From NCBI GenBank assembly GCA_964587165.1, contig CAZPKH010000006.1, forward strand, positions 9,812 to 73,811: a stretch of 64,000 nt of DNA, in the 5' to 3' direction. Position 1 is the first letter of the stretch. Each line of letters starts with the position of its first letter. The notes beneath the pieces are model-generated. The model was not told the DNA's origin. It made no database searches and saw only the letters and a program-made list of their open reading frames with translations. A program made the translations under genes and the position numbers. This DNA comes from CAZPKH01 sp964587165 (lineage in GTDB: Bacteria > Bacteroidota > Bacteroidia > Bacteroidales > Muribaculaceae). Below, piece after piece: positions 1 through 8,139 of this stretch.

Positions 1-2
1 AA

Positions 3-944
3 AACACCGGAAGCTGGTATGAGGTGACTCTCGACGGCTCCGGCAAGGAGGTGAAATGCAAGGTGAAAGGCAACTTCCGCCTTAAAGGGATACGCACCAC
101 AAATCCGGTGGCGGTGGGCGACCGTGTCACTATCACCGACCCCGATGCGTCGCCCGACGGCACGGCCTTCATCACGGCGATAGCCCCCCGCGCCAATTAT
201 ATTATACGCCGTGCAAGCAATCTGTCGAAAGAGAGCCACATCCTTGCTGCCAACCTTGATCAGGCTGTGCTGGTAGTCACTTTGGCGCACCCTTCCACAT
301 CGACTACTTTCATCGACCGTTTTCTGGCCACCGCCGAGGCTTACCGCATACCGGTGGTGATCGTGATAAATAAGGTCGACCTGCTCACCGACGACGAAAG
401 CCGCGAGCTGCTCGATGCCGTAAGCTATCTGTACGGTTCGCTCGGCTATAAGGTGATAGCGACATCGGCACGCACAGGCGAGGGGGTCGTGCAGCTGCGT
501 GAGCAGCTTTCCGGACGCATGACTCTATTGTCGGGAAATTCGGGAGTGGGGAAATCGTCGCTCATCAACGATCTGATACCGGGCCTGAATCTACGCACTG
601 GCGAGATCTCGGCGCTTCACGACACCGGTATGCATACCACCACATTCTCCGAGATGCACCCCTTGGGTGGATCTGAGGGTGGGTATATCATTGATACACC
701 GGGCGTAAAGGGTTTCGGTACGATAGACTTCGACCGTGCGGAGGTGGGGCATTTCTTCCGCGAGATATTCGAGCACTCGGCCGATTGCCGCTATGGCAAC
801 TGCACCCATACCCACGAGCCGGGCTGCGCCGTGCGTCAGGCTGTCGACGATCATCGCATCGCCGCTTCGCGATACGCTTCATACCTGTCGATACTCGAAG
901 ATGCCGACGCGGCCGAAGCCGACAAATACCGCAAACCGTTCTGA
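3..944 (+). CDS. rsgA: Ribosome small-subunit-dependent GTPase RsgA (5' end outside window)
   Basis: Late 30S-subunit assembly GTPase, cytoplasmic. The frame is open from base 3 and reads NTGSWYEV, the usual OB-fold N-terminus, so only the first few codons are missing. The GTG at 24 is internal, not the start. GTPase motifs are in the circularly permuted order of the family: NKVD (G4, ~368), P-loop GNSGVGKSS (~533), DTPG (~694). A zinc site C-x4-C-x-H-x5-C follows at ~786-827. The TGA overlaps the ATG of the next gene by one base, suggesting translational coupling. Identification is secure. Confidence 0.96.
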   Translation, partial: NTGSWYEVTLDGSGKEVKCKVKGNFRLKGIRTTNPVAVGDRVTITDPDASPDGTAFITAIAPRANYIIRRASNLSKESHILAANLDQAVLVVTLAHPSTSTTFIDRFLATAEAYRIPVVIVINKVDLLTDDESRELLDAVSYLYGSLGYKVIATSARTGEGVVQLREQLSGRMTLLSGNSGVGKSSLINDLIPGLNLRTGEISALHDTGMHTTTFSEMHPLGGSEGGYIIDTPGVKGFGTIDFDRAEVGHFFREIFEHSADCRYGNCTHTHEPGCAVRQAVDDHRIAASRYASYLSILEDADAAEADKYRKPF

Positions 945-1975
945 TGCCGCGCGGACTGCTATACAATCCGTCGAACGACGGCGCATTGGCCTGCAATACA
1001 TACCGCTACACCCCGCCGCGCATCGCCCGGGTGCTCGAGCGCGACCTCGCGCAGCTCCCGCAGTGGTGGGCCGAGCCGGGCGATCTGGTGCTTCTGCCCG
1101 GTACTGACCTTTCGGGGGTGGACGAATGCATACCATGGGGGTGGAGCCCGGATGCCGTGCGCCGCTTCATCGATGCAGGTGTAGCTCCCGAAAAGCTCCC
1201 GGATGCCGAGGCGATCGAACGGATCAGGCAGCTTTCGCACCGTCGTATATCAGTCGAAGTGAACCGCCGCCTTGCCGCGTCGCTCCCCGACCTGCAGTTT
1301 CCGCCCCTACCTGTAGAGATAGATAGAGCTGAAGAACTCGATAAGCTACCGGGCGATGCCGATCTGTTCGTCAAGCAGCCGTGGAGTTGCTCGGGTCGCG
1401 GTGTACATCGCTACGAGGCAGGTCGTCTCGGCAGCGATGCCCGCACGAAGATTGCGGCAATGATAGCCCGCGCCGGAAGCGTGACGGTTGAGCGGGCGCT
1501 CGACAGGGTGCTCGATTTTGCCGCGCTGTTCTACAACTCCGCCGAATCGGGCATAATGTTTAGAGGATTGTCGCTCTTCGACACCACACCGACGGGCGCG
1601 TATATCGGCAACCGTATGGCGTCAGAAGATCAGCTGCGTGCTCGGATAGGGGAATATATTAGTCTGAACGACCTCGATCGCGTCGTGGCACAGCTCGAAG
1701 CCGTGCTCGGCGAGCTGACAGGAGATGCCTACACAGGGTGGCTCGGGGTGGATATGATGGTGTACAGTGCCGGGGGAGAGATGCGTCTCGCACCTTGCGT
1801 GGAGGTAAACCTGCGCATGACCATGGGGGTAGTGGCGCATCTGTTGCGGTCGCATGCCGAGCTGCGCCGATACCTTCCCGCCACACTCTCGGTGCTACCG
1901 TTGTCGGCTGTACTGCCTGCCGACAAGATCCTTGCTTCGGGAGCCGAGGTAGCTGCGGTGGTCAGAAAGATTTGA
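944..1975 (+). CDS. ATP-grasp-like protein of unknown function
   Basis: 343 residues, starting at the ATG that shares a base with the rsgA stop. An open frame continues upstream inside rsgA, but this start begins a sensible N-terminus (MPRGLLYNPSND). I do not recognise a named function. KQPWSCSGRGV (~residue 142) resembles the nucleotide-binding strand of ATP-grasp ligases, and CVEVNLRMTMG (~284) resembles their metal-binding E-x-N motif, so an ATP-dependent carboxylate-amine ligase is plausible. No signal peptide or membrane segment. The last 14 bp overlap the 3' end of the convergent maf gene. The ATP-grasp call is inference from motifs. Confidence 0.72.
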   Translation: MPRGLLYNPSNDGALACNTYRYTPPRIARVLERDLAQLPQWWAEPGDLVLLPGTDLSGVDECIPWGWSPDAVRRFIDAGVAPEKLPDAEAIERIRQLSHRRISVEVNRRLAASLPDLQFPPLPVEIDRAEELDKLPGDADLFVKQPWSCSGRGVHRYEAGRLGSDARTKIAAMIARAGSVTVERALDRVLDFAALFYNSAESGIMFRGLSLFDTTPTGAYIGNRMASEDQLRARIGEYISLNDLDRVVAQLEAVLGELTGDAYTGWLGVDMMVYSAGGEMRLAPCVEVNLRMTMGVVAHLLRSHAELRRYLPATLSVLPLSAVLPADKILASGAEVAAVVRKI

Positions 1976-2552
1976 GAATTTGATAAAGGGCATTCACCGG
2001 GAGCCCCATCACGTTGTAGAAGCTGCCGTCGATACCCTTTACGGCAGCTGCGCCGATCCATTCCTGGATGCCGTAGGCGCCTGCCTTGTCGAGCGGACGG
2101 AAGGTGCTCACATAGTAATCGATCTCGTTGTCCGTTAGTTCCGAGAACTCTACTTCAGAGCTCACCGAGAAACTTTCGGTGCGTCCGATCGTGAATACGC
2201 ATACACCCGTCACGACCGTGTGCTTGCGGCCGGCGAGAGTGTGGAGCATACTGCGGGCGTCGGAAGCGTCGCGGGGCTTGCCGATGATCCGGCCGTCGAC
2301 TATTACTACAGTGTCGGCCGTGATATACAGATCATTCTCTCCGGCGATCCCTTTGTAGGCTTCGGCCTTGAGATTGGCGAGGTAGAGCGGCACTTCGGCA
2401 GCATCGAGACCTTCGGGCACTATCTCGTCGACTTCGACGAGGTCGGCACGGGTGAAGTCGACTCCGAGCATAGCCAGGAGCTCGCGGCGACGCGGCGACG
2501 CGCTTGCCAGATAAATGTTGTATTTGCTAAGGTTGTCTAATGGAAATTTCAT
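1962..2552 (-). CDS. maf: Maf-family nucleoside triphosphate pyrophosphatase
   Basis: House-cleaning pyrophosphatase that hydrolyses non-canonical or excess pyrimidine nucleoside triphosphates (dTTP/UTP-type Maf) to monophosphates in the cytoplasm. 196 residues, full length. Family motifs are ASASPRRRELL near the N-terminus, EVDE, ITADTVV and GKPRDASDA. It follows kdsC on the minus strand with a 36-bp gap that contains a run of nine C on the coding strand. Its 3' end overlaps the convergent upstream gene by 14 bp. The Maf family assignment is firm; substrate preference is inferred from family knowledge. Confidence 0.93.
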   Translation of the reverse strand: MKFPLDNLSKYNIYLASASPRRRELLAMLGVDFTRADLVEVDEIVPEGLDAAEVPLYLANLKAEAYKGIAGENDLYITADTVVIVDGRIIGKPRDASDARSMLHTLAGRKHTVVTGVCVFTIGRTESFSVSSEVEFSELTDNEIDYYVSTFRPLDKAGAYGIQEWIGAAAVKGIDGSFYNVMGLPVNALYQILKSF

Positions 2553-2561
2553 AGGTTCATA

Positions 2562-2570
2562 GGGGGGGGG
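2562..2570. repeat. Homopolymer of nine G
   Basis: Nine consecutive G (nine C on the coding strand of maf and kdsC), lying 10 bp upstream of the maf start. Such tracts can slip during replication. Here it would change only the spacing between kdsC and maf, not a reading frame. Confidence 0.9.
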
Positions 2571-2588
2571 ATTGTCGGCGAGGAGTGA

Positions 2589-3113
2589 TCACCATCCGAA
2601 AGCGTCGGCTGAGTTGAGCCATTTGCCGTGGGCGCGCAGTATCTGTTCGAGCAGGTCGCGGGCCACGCCGTAGCCGCCGTTGACGGGAGATATATAGCGC
2701 GCTATCTCCTTAATGTCGGGCGCAGCGTCGCGCGGAGCCACCGGCAGCCCGCATATGCGCATTATCTCCAGATCGGGGATGTCGTCGCCCACATACGCTA
2801 CTTCGTCAGGTGCCAGATCGCACTCTTCGAGCCACTTTTCGTAGACGGGGAGCTTAGTGCTTACTCCGATGAATATATCGCTGAGACCGAGCGAGCGGTA
2901 GCGGTCGATGATCGAGGGTGTCTTGGCACCGGTGATCACCGACAGTTGCATACCGTTTTTTACGGCCAACTGCAGGGCATATCCATCCTTTATGTTTACC
3001 ATGCGTACCGGCTGGCCATCCTGCCCCAGAGGCACGGTGGAGGGCGAGAGTACGCCGTCGACATCAAATGCCACGGCTCGAATGCGTGTCAGGTCGTAGT
3101 CTATGCGGCTCAT
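2589..3113 (-). CDS. kdsC: KdsC-type HAD phosphatase (KDO 8-phosphate phosphatase)
   Basis: Removes phosphate from 3-deoxy-D-manno-octulosonate 8-phosphate in the synthesis of KDO for lipopolysaccharide. 174 residues, matching the compact, cap-less KdsC form that works as a tetramer. HAD motifs: VAFDVDGVLS (motif I, nucleophile and acid/base Asp), SVITGAKT (motif II), a Lys in the STKL segment, and VGDDIPDLEIM (motif III). The start overlaps the stop of the DUF2520 gene by ATGA, so the two are probably translated together. A generic HAD phosphatase is the alternative, but the length and motif spacing favour KdsC. Confidence 0.88.
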   Translation of the reverse strand: MSRIDYDLTRIRAVAFDVDGVLSPSTVPLGQDGQPVRMVNIKDGYALQLAVKNGMQLSVITGAKTPSIIDRYRSLGLSDIFIGVSTKLPVYEKWLEECDLAPDEVAYVGDDIPDLEIMRICGLPVAPRDAAPDIKEIARYISPVNGGYGVARDLLEQILRAHGKWLNSADAFGW

Positions 3114-3880
3114 TTATGATATTTTTTTGTGATCGAATCGGAGATAGTGCGGTATAAAGCGGCATCGTCGGGTGCGAGCTGCGACAGGTGTCTGCCGATC
3201 ACCCGCGTGTCGCCCCGGCGGGCCGGGCCGGTCTGGCCTTCGGAGGGTGAGGTGGCGAACGCTTTGTCGAGGGTTTCGCGCACCAACGGCGCGATGGTCG
3301 ATAGCGGCATGCCGGCATCGGCAAGCAGACGCTCGGCAGTGGCGAGCATGTGGTTGGTGAAGTTGCAACCGAACACGGCCGCAATGTGCATCCGTGTGCG
3401 GAGGGCGGAATCGGCTTCGGCGACACTCCCCGACAATGCTTCGGCGAGCTCTCTTGTCTGACCGAGAGCCTCGGGGGTCGATCCCTCGATGAATATCGGC
3501 ACCTTGTCCAGTTGCATCTGCTTGCCGCGGGTGAATGTCTGCAGCGGGTAGAGCACGCCGAACCGGGAGCCCAAAGGAGCCAAAGCTGACGCCTCAACGC
3601 TTCCTGAAGTGTGAAGCCACAGGGCATCGGGGCGCGGAGCAACTGATGCGGCGAGCTCGGGCAGAGCATCGTCGGTCACGCTCAGGATATAAATATCGGC
3701 ATCCGGCAGGGGTGAGTCGAGGGTTCCGGCGCCCGAATCGGCGAGACGCGATGCGAGCTCGGCGGCGCGAGAAGTATGACGTGCGGCGACGTGGGTCACT
3801 GTGTAGCCGGGCAGCGCGTCGATGGCGGGTGCGATGCTCCAGGCCACGTTTCCGGCCCCGATGAACACCACGCGCTTCAT
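3110..3880 (-). CDS. Rossmann-fold plus DUF2520 domain protein
   Basis: 256 residues from the ATG at 3880; a longer frame exists, but this start begins directly with MKRVVFIGAGNVAWSIAP, a dinucleotide-binding GxGxxA/G loop. The N-terminal Rossmann-like domain is followed by the alpha-helical DUF2520 domain seen in predicted short-chain oxidoreductases related to 6-phosphogluconate/pyrroline-5-carboxylate reductases. The substrate is unknown. It lies in a tight minus-strand operon: 4-bp overlaps with the nitroreductase upstream and kdsC downstream. Family assignment is good; the reaction is not known. Confidence 0.85.
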   Translation of the reverse strand: MKRVVFIGAGNVAWSIAPAIDALPGYTVTHVAARHTSRAAELASRLADSGAGTLDSPLPDADIYILSVTDDALPELAASVAPRPDALWLHTSGSVEASALAPLGSRFGVLYPLQTFTRGKQMQLDKVPIFIEGSTPEALGQTRELAEALSGSVAEADSALRTRMHIAAVFGCNFTNHMLATAERLLADAGMPLSTIAPLVRETLDKAFATSPSEGQTGPARRGDTRVIGRHLSQLAPDDAALYRTISDSITKKYHK

Positions 3881-4425
3881 TCGGCGACAGCAGGTGTCTG
3901 ATAGCGGCCTATGTGCACGTTCTCCCATTTCAGCTTCTCGGTGTTCTGGGGGCGGCGCTGTTCATCTTTATGACCGATGGCCACGACGCATACCGGGCAT
4001 ATATGCTCGGGCAGTCCTACTATCTCCTGCACCACTTCCTGAGCGGGAGTTCCGTCGGCCATATAGCTGTCGCGCACCTGTATCCAGACGCTTCCGAGTC
4101 CGAGATCTTCGGCCTGAAGCATCATGTATCCGGCGGCAAGAGCTGCATCTTCGATCCAGCAGTGGTCGGCAGTCACGTCGACAGCCACCACGATGGCGAG
4201 CGCCGCTCCGGCTATGGGGTGGGCGAAGCGTTCCTTACATTCGCTCAGTCGCTTGAGGGTGTCGGGATCGTCGACAGCCACAAACTGCCATGCGCGCGTA
4301 TTCTTCGATGTGGGCGCAAGCAGGGCAGCTTCGAGGATCAGTTTCACCTGTTCGGAGTCGACCGGTTCGGGAGTGTATCGGCGTATTGATCTACGTGCAA
4401 TAGCCAGATCATGGAAGTTGGTCAT
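3877..4425 (-). CDS. Nitroreductase family protein
   Basis: FMN-dependent NAD(P)H oxidoreductase of the nitroreductase fold, 182 residues, cytoplasmic. The N-terminus has the usual ARRSIRRYTPEPV phosphate-binding arginine cluster. LLAPTSKNTRAWQFVAVDD matches the family's A-P-S/T-x-x-N-x-Q/W region, and LGLGSVWIQV matches the C-terminal flavin loop. First gene of the overlapping run nitroreductase-DUF2520-kdsC-maf. The physiological substrate cannot be deduced from sequence. Confidence 0.9.
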   Translation of the reverse strand: MTNFHDLAIARRSIRRYTPEPVDSEQVKLILEAALLAPTSKNTRAWQFVAVDDPDTLKRLSECKERFAHPIAGAALAIVVAVDVTADHCWIEDAALAAGYMMLQAEDLGLGSVWIQVRDSYMADGTPAQEVVQEIVGLPEHICPVCVVAIGHKDEQRRPQNTEKLKWENVHIGRYQTPAVAE

Positions 4426-4474
4426 GGTATATGCAGATTATGAGAGTAATCAGTGTTGTGTCGGTGGGCGGAGC

Positions 4475-5530
4475 TCAGCGCTCTGTGACCCATGCGCCGG
4501 GATACCGTTTCTGCACTTGGGGCGAGCGGGCTATCGCCTTTGCGGAATCTTCAGTGGGTGCCGAGCCGGCTATCACACGGAAGCGGCCTTCCTGTTCGAG
4601 GACTTTGAGAGCCTGATTCCCGGACTGGCGTATGAAGGCGTCGGCACGTTTGCGCGAAGGCATCGAAGCCACGACGATGCAGAAATGTTCGTCGGAGCTG
4701 AGCCGCAGCGATGATATCGGCGCGGGTGTGCTCTGCGTCGCAGCTGCAGGTTGTGTCTTGGCGGTGCGGGACGGAGAGGTTTTCATTGTGTCGACCATCT
4801 CTATGCCGTCGGACGGAGCGACTGCCAGGCGCATGCGCAGAGGCTGCTGCGCACTCCGCACAGCCGAGGTGGCGGAAGTGCGGATATTTCCGGGCATCGA
4901 AGCCATGACGGTCGTCGAGTCGTTGAGCGCCGGTGTCGAGCATATAAATCCTATGGTGCCGAGCAGGCAGAAGCATGCGGCTACCTTGAGAATACGGCGC
5001 GGCAGGGGTATGTAAACCGTGTCGGCGTCGGATTTTATAGCCCGGGGCGATGCTGCTACCTCCGGAGCGGGGAGTATTTCGGCTTGTGCGGCCGGATCGT
5101 CCTGCTCGACGGTCTGGGCAGCCGGCAAGAGGCTGACGGCAGGGAGCCCCATATATAATAATGAGGCAATGGGGTCGGCAGCCGGGGTGAACGTGATAGT
5201 GTCCTCATCGGAGAGCGTGAGGGTGCCGACACGCGAGATGGTAAATTCTCTGTCCTGCTCAAGCTGTGCGCGCAGTGCTCCGACGGCTGCCGTAAGATGG
5301 CTCATCGCAGCGTCGTAGCTCAATCCAGACTGCCTGCTGATGCTCGTGGCGAGCAAGCCGTCGTTGTGTGCTATCGAGGGGTTGAACCCCACCGAACGGT
5401 GTGGAGGGAGCATCTGCGAGCCGCTGACTGAGGCGCTGCGGCGGTCGGCCACGAATGCGCCGAGGCCGGGCACGATCACGCAATCGTGCTCCATCAGCAG
5501 GTACTCTATATGTCGGTCGATAGTTATCAC
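4475..5530 (-). CDS. HU-CCDC81 and SPOR domain membrane protein
   Basis: 351 residues from a GTG start; the domain begins at the first residues (IDRHIEYLLMEHDCVIVPGLGAFVA), so a later start would cut it. Order: paired bacterial HU-CCDC81-type domains (~1-130), a low-complexity stretch, one membrane segment (~180-200), a Ser/Thr/Ala-rich linker, and a C-terminal SPOR domain (~275-351) that in other proteins binds denuded peptidoglycan. This architecture is common in Bacteroidetes and suggests a cell-envelope or division role. It is divergent from a ZapA operon. A -7-like TAAATTTG lies only 5 bp upstream of the GTG. Confidence 0.85.
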   Translation of the reverse strand: MITIDRHIEYLLMEHDCVIVPGLGAFVADRRSASVSGSQMLPPHRSVGFNPSIAHNDGLLATSISRQSGLSYDAAMSHLTAAVGALRAQLEQDREFTISRVGTLTLSDEDTITFTPAADPIASLLYMGLPAVSLLPAAQTVEQDDPAAQAEILPAPEVAASPRAIKSDADTVYIPLPRRILKVAACFCLLGTIGFICSTPALNDSTTVMASMPGNIRTSATSAVRSAQQPLRMRLAVAPSDGIEMVDTMKTSPSRTAKTQPAAATQSTPAPISSLRLSSDEHFCIVVASMPSRKRADAFIRQSGNQALKVLEQEGRFRVIAGSAPTEDSAKAIARSPQVQKRYPGAWVTER

Positions 5531-5534
5531 GATG

Positions 5535-5542
5535 CAAATTTA
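5535..5542 (-). promoter_or_regulatory. -7 box upstream of HU/SPOR gene
   Basis: TAAATTTG on the minus strand matches the Bacteroidetes -7 consensus TAnnTTTG. A start site 5-8 bp downstream would fall on or next to the GTG, so the message could be nearly leaderless. No clear -33 TTTG is visible. Confidence 0.4.
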
Positions 5543-5775
5543 ACAATAATTGTTGAGCTGCGGGGCATTTTCGGAAGAATAAATTTGATAAAAAAGCTAT
5601 TTCACAATGCTGTAGGAGATTACGCCGGGTTGAGCTTGTCAGTTAGCCCGGATAGAGCTTATGCGGATTTTTTATTACAGTGTATATAGCTGAGTATCTG
5701 TCGGATAAAGTGTGTTTGCCGAGCTGTTAACAAAATTTTAGCAAAGGGTCGTGCCGATAATTCGGCAAAAGTGTG

Positions 5776-5783
5776 TACATTTG
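5776..5783 (+). promoter_or_regulatory. -7 box for the coiled-coil/zapA operon
   Basis: TACATTTG fits TAnnTTTG and sits 18 bp upstream of the ATG at 5801. The rest of the 270-bp divergent gap (5531-5800) holds a small hairpin TGCCGA-TAAT-TCGGCA at 5752-5767, possibly an operator, and nothing else I can name. Confidence 0.5.
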
Positions 5784-5800
5784 TGAAATTTTGGTGAAGT

Positions 5801-6094
5801 ATGGCTGACGATTTGCGCGAAAGGCTGGCCCGTGTGGCCGTGAAATCGCAGATGCTCGTGGAGCGATATAATGCTCTGCAGCAGCGATTGGAGCAGGCCG
5901 ACGAGCGTATTGCCGAGCTTGAGGCCGAGCTTGCAAGGTGTCGCAACGCGCACCGGCAGGCGCAGAGGCAGATCGAGCTTATGCGTGTGGCCGACACTGT
6001 GAGTCCCACGCGCGAGGATATTTCACGAAGTCGTGTCATGCTCACCGAAATGTTGCGCGAGATCGACAAGTGCATCGAGCTTCTCACATACTGA
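5801..6094 (+). CDS. Small coiled-coil protein next to zapA
   Basis: 97 residues, almost wholly charged alpha-helix with a heptad-like pattern (residues ~5-65: RLEQADERIAELEAELARC). No signal or membrane segment. It is the first gene of a two-gene unit with zapA, 4 bp apart. Position and shape recall the coiled-coil Z-ring partner ZapB, and a divisome role is plausible, but sequence similarity to ZapB is not evident by eye. Treat function as inference from neighbourhood. Confidence 0.75.
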   Translation: MADDLRERLARVAVKSQMLVERYNALQQRLEQADERIAELEAELARCRNAHRQAQRQIELMRVADTVSPTREDISRSRVMLTEMLREIDKCIELLTY

Positions 6095-6098
6095 TGCA

Positions 6099-6407
6099 AT
6101 GAGACAGGAGCAGAATATATCAATCAAGATAGCCAACCAGCGTCCGATGGCGATGACAATACGCCCGGACCAGGAGGAGATAATAAGGCGCGCCGAGAAG
6201 GGCGTCAACGAGCTTTGGCAGTCGTGGTCTAAACGATTTTCAGACCGCAAGCCGGTGGAAGTGCTTGCTTTGGTGGCATTTCAGTACGCTCGTTACTATT
6301 ACGAAGCCGAAGCCGCCGATGAGGCTGTAGCACACCACATCGAAAGCTTTGAGGCCGAACTTGACAGGCTGTTGGGACAGATACCGACAGCCCCGGTCGA
6401 AGATTGA
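6099..6407 (+). CDS. zapA: Cell division protein ZapA
   Basis: Small FtsZ-ring stabiliser, 102 residues, cytoplasmic. Start chosen at the ATG at 6099, giving MRQEQNISIKIANQRPMAMTI, the usual beta-hairpin N-terminus of ZapA. The C-terminal half is the helical dimer/tetramer segment, with VLALVAFQYARYY corresponding to the conserved ALNI/ALQ region. An upstream in-frame ATG at 6033 lies inside the preceding gene and is rejected. Followed by a hairpin-containing gap and rny, the usual Bacteroidales order. Confidence 0.88.
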   Translation: MRQEQNISIKIANQRPMAMTIRPDQEEIIRRAEKGVNELWQSWSKRFSDRKPVEVLALVAFQYARYYYEAEAADEAVAHHIESFEAELDRLLGQIPTAPVED

Positions 6408-6428
6408 TACACACACGGCCCGCCCGCG

Positions 6429-6489
6429 GGTCGCTCCTTGCTCTTTATTGCCGGGCATCAGATGGTTGATGCCGCTTGATACGACGACC
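6429..6489 (+). ncRNA. Structured element between zapA and rny (possible small RNA)
   Basis: The 172-bp gap holds a strong inner hairpin, GGCATCA (6454-6460), loop GATGGT, TGATGCC (6467-6473). It is enclosed by an outer stem GGTCG (6429-6433) / CGACC (6485-6489) with a large asymmetric internal bubble. 6S RNA is encoded next to zapA in many proteobacteria and also has a bubble-in-stem shape, so a 6S-like RNA is conceivable. No TAnnTTTG promoter is visible upstream. It may instead be an rny leader structure. Confidence 0.3.
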
Positions 6490-6579
6490 GATTCCGCCGA
6501 CACCGCCGGAACGATACGTCAAATTAACTATATATATTATCAAACAACAACTTAACATCAAGCAATACACCGTAACGAT

Positions 6580-8127
6580 ATGACTTCAACATTCATCATC
6601 TATGCCTGCATCGTGATTGTGGCAGCGGCTCTGGCCGTGGGCTGCACGCTGATGATACAGCGCTCAATGGCGCGCTCGCGGGCTAAAACTATAATCGACG
6701 AGGCCCATATGGAGGCCGATATGATCCAGAAAAACAAAGAGCTTGAGATGCAGAAGGCTGAACTCAAGATGAAGTCGGATCTGGAGCGCCAGGCCAACCA
6801 GCGCATGCAGAAGATGCAGCAGGCCGAAGCAAAAATCAAGCAGCGCGAATTGCAGCTTAATCAGCAGCAGTTTGAGAATCAGCGCACTAAGAATGAAAAC
6901 GACGAGATGCGCACCAAGCTCGACGCTCGCAGCGCTAAGCTCGATGCCCGAAATACAGAGCTTGAGAAACTGCACCGTCAGGCACAGGAGACTCTCGAAC
7001 ACCTCTCGGGCATGTCGTCGGAGGAAGCTAAGGAGAAGCTTGTCGAATCGCTCAAAGCCGAGGCCCACACCGCAGCAGCAAGCTATATCAACGATATAAT
7101 GGACGAGGCCAAGATGACGGCCAACCGCGAGGCTAAACGCATCGTCATCCAGTCGATACAGCGCGTGGCCACCGAGACCGCTATCGAAAACTCCGTCACC
7201 GTATTCCATATCGACTCCGACGAGATCAAGGGTCGCATCATCGGTCGCGAAGGTCGCAATATCCGTGCCCTGGAGGCAGCTACAGGTATTGAGATCGTGG
7301 TCGACGACACCCCGGAGGCTATCGTGCTGTCGGGCTTCGATCCGGTGCGCCGCGAGATAGCATCGCTTGCCCTTCATCAGCTCGTGGCCGACGGACGTAT
7401 ACACCCGGCTCGTATCGAAGAGGTAGTGGCAAAGGTGCGCAAGCAGATCGAGGAGGAGATCATCGAGACCGGCAAACGCACGGCTATCGATTTAGGTATA
7501 CACGGACTGCACCCCGACCTGATTCGCCTGATCGGTAAGATGAAATACCGTTCAAGCTACGGCCAGAACCTGCTGCAGCACTCGCGCGAGACTGCCAACC
7601 TGTGCGCCGTCATGGCCTCGGAGCTCGGCCTCAACCCGAAGAAAGCCCGCCGTGCGGGCCTGCTCCACGATATAGGCAAAGTGCCCGACGAAGAGCCCGA
7701 GCTGCCGCACGCTATCATCGGTATGAAGCTCGCCGAGAAATATAAGGAGAAACCCGATATTTGCAACGCCATAGGTGCTCACCACGACGAGGTAGAGATG
7801 ACATCTCTCCTGGCTCCGATCGTGCAGGTGTGCGACGCCATTTCCGGCGCGCGTCCCGGCGCACGCCGCGAGATAGTGGAAGCCTACATCAAGCGCCTCA
7901 ACGACCTGGAGCAGCTTGCCCTGAGCTATCCCGGCGTGATCAAGACATACGCCATACAGGCCGGCCGCGAGCTCCGCGTCATAGTAGGTGCCGACAAGAT
8001 CACCGACGAGGAGACCGAAAAACTCTCTGCCGAGATCGCCAAGCGCATTCAGGACGAGATGACCTACCCCGGACAGGTGAAGATCACCGTCATCCGCGAG
8101 ACCCGCTCTGTCAGCTTCGCAAAATAA
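6580..8127 (+). CDS. rny: Ribonuclease Y
   Basis: Membrane-anchored endoribonuclease that starts mRNA decay. 515 residues, the usual length. Layout: N-terminal membrane anchor (~5-25), long Gln/Glu/Lys coiled coil (~40-190), KH RNA-binding domain with GRIIGREGRNIRALE (~218-232), and an HD metal-dependent phosphohydrolase domain with GLLHDIGKVPDEEPE carrying the catalytic His-Asp pair (~362). Start ATG at 6580 precedes the anchor immediately. Downstream ricT follows after 12 bp and may be co-transcribed. Confidence 0.97.
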   Translation: MTSTFIIYACIVIVAAALAVGCTLMIQRSMARSRAKTIIDEAHMEADMIQKNKELEMQKAELKMKSDLERQANQRMQKMQQAEAKIKQRELQLNQQQFENQRTKNENDEMRTKLDARSAKLDARNTELEKLHRQAQETLEHLSGMSSEEAKEKLVESLKAEAHTAAASYINDIMDEAKMTANREAKRIVIQSIQRVATETAIENSVTVFHIDSDEIKGRIIGREGRNIRALEAATGIEIVVDDTPEAIVLSGFDPVRREIASLALHQLVADGRIHPARIEEVVAKVRKQIEEEIIETGKRTAIDLGIHGLHPDLIRLIGKMKYRSSYGQNLLQHSRETANLCAVMASELGLNPKKARRAGLLHDIGKVPDEEPELPHAIIGMKLAEKYKEKPDICNAIGAHHDEVEMTSLLAPIVQVCDAISGARPGARREIVEAYIKRLNDLEQLALSYPGVIKTYAIQAGRELRVIVGADKITDEETEKLSAEIAKRIQDEMTYPGQVKITVIRETRSVSFAK

Positions 8128-8139
8128 TAACTGCGCATT

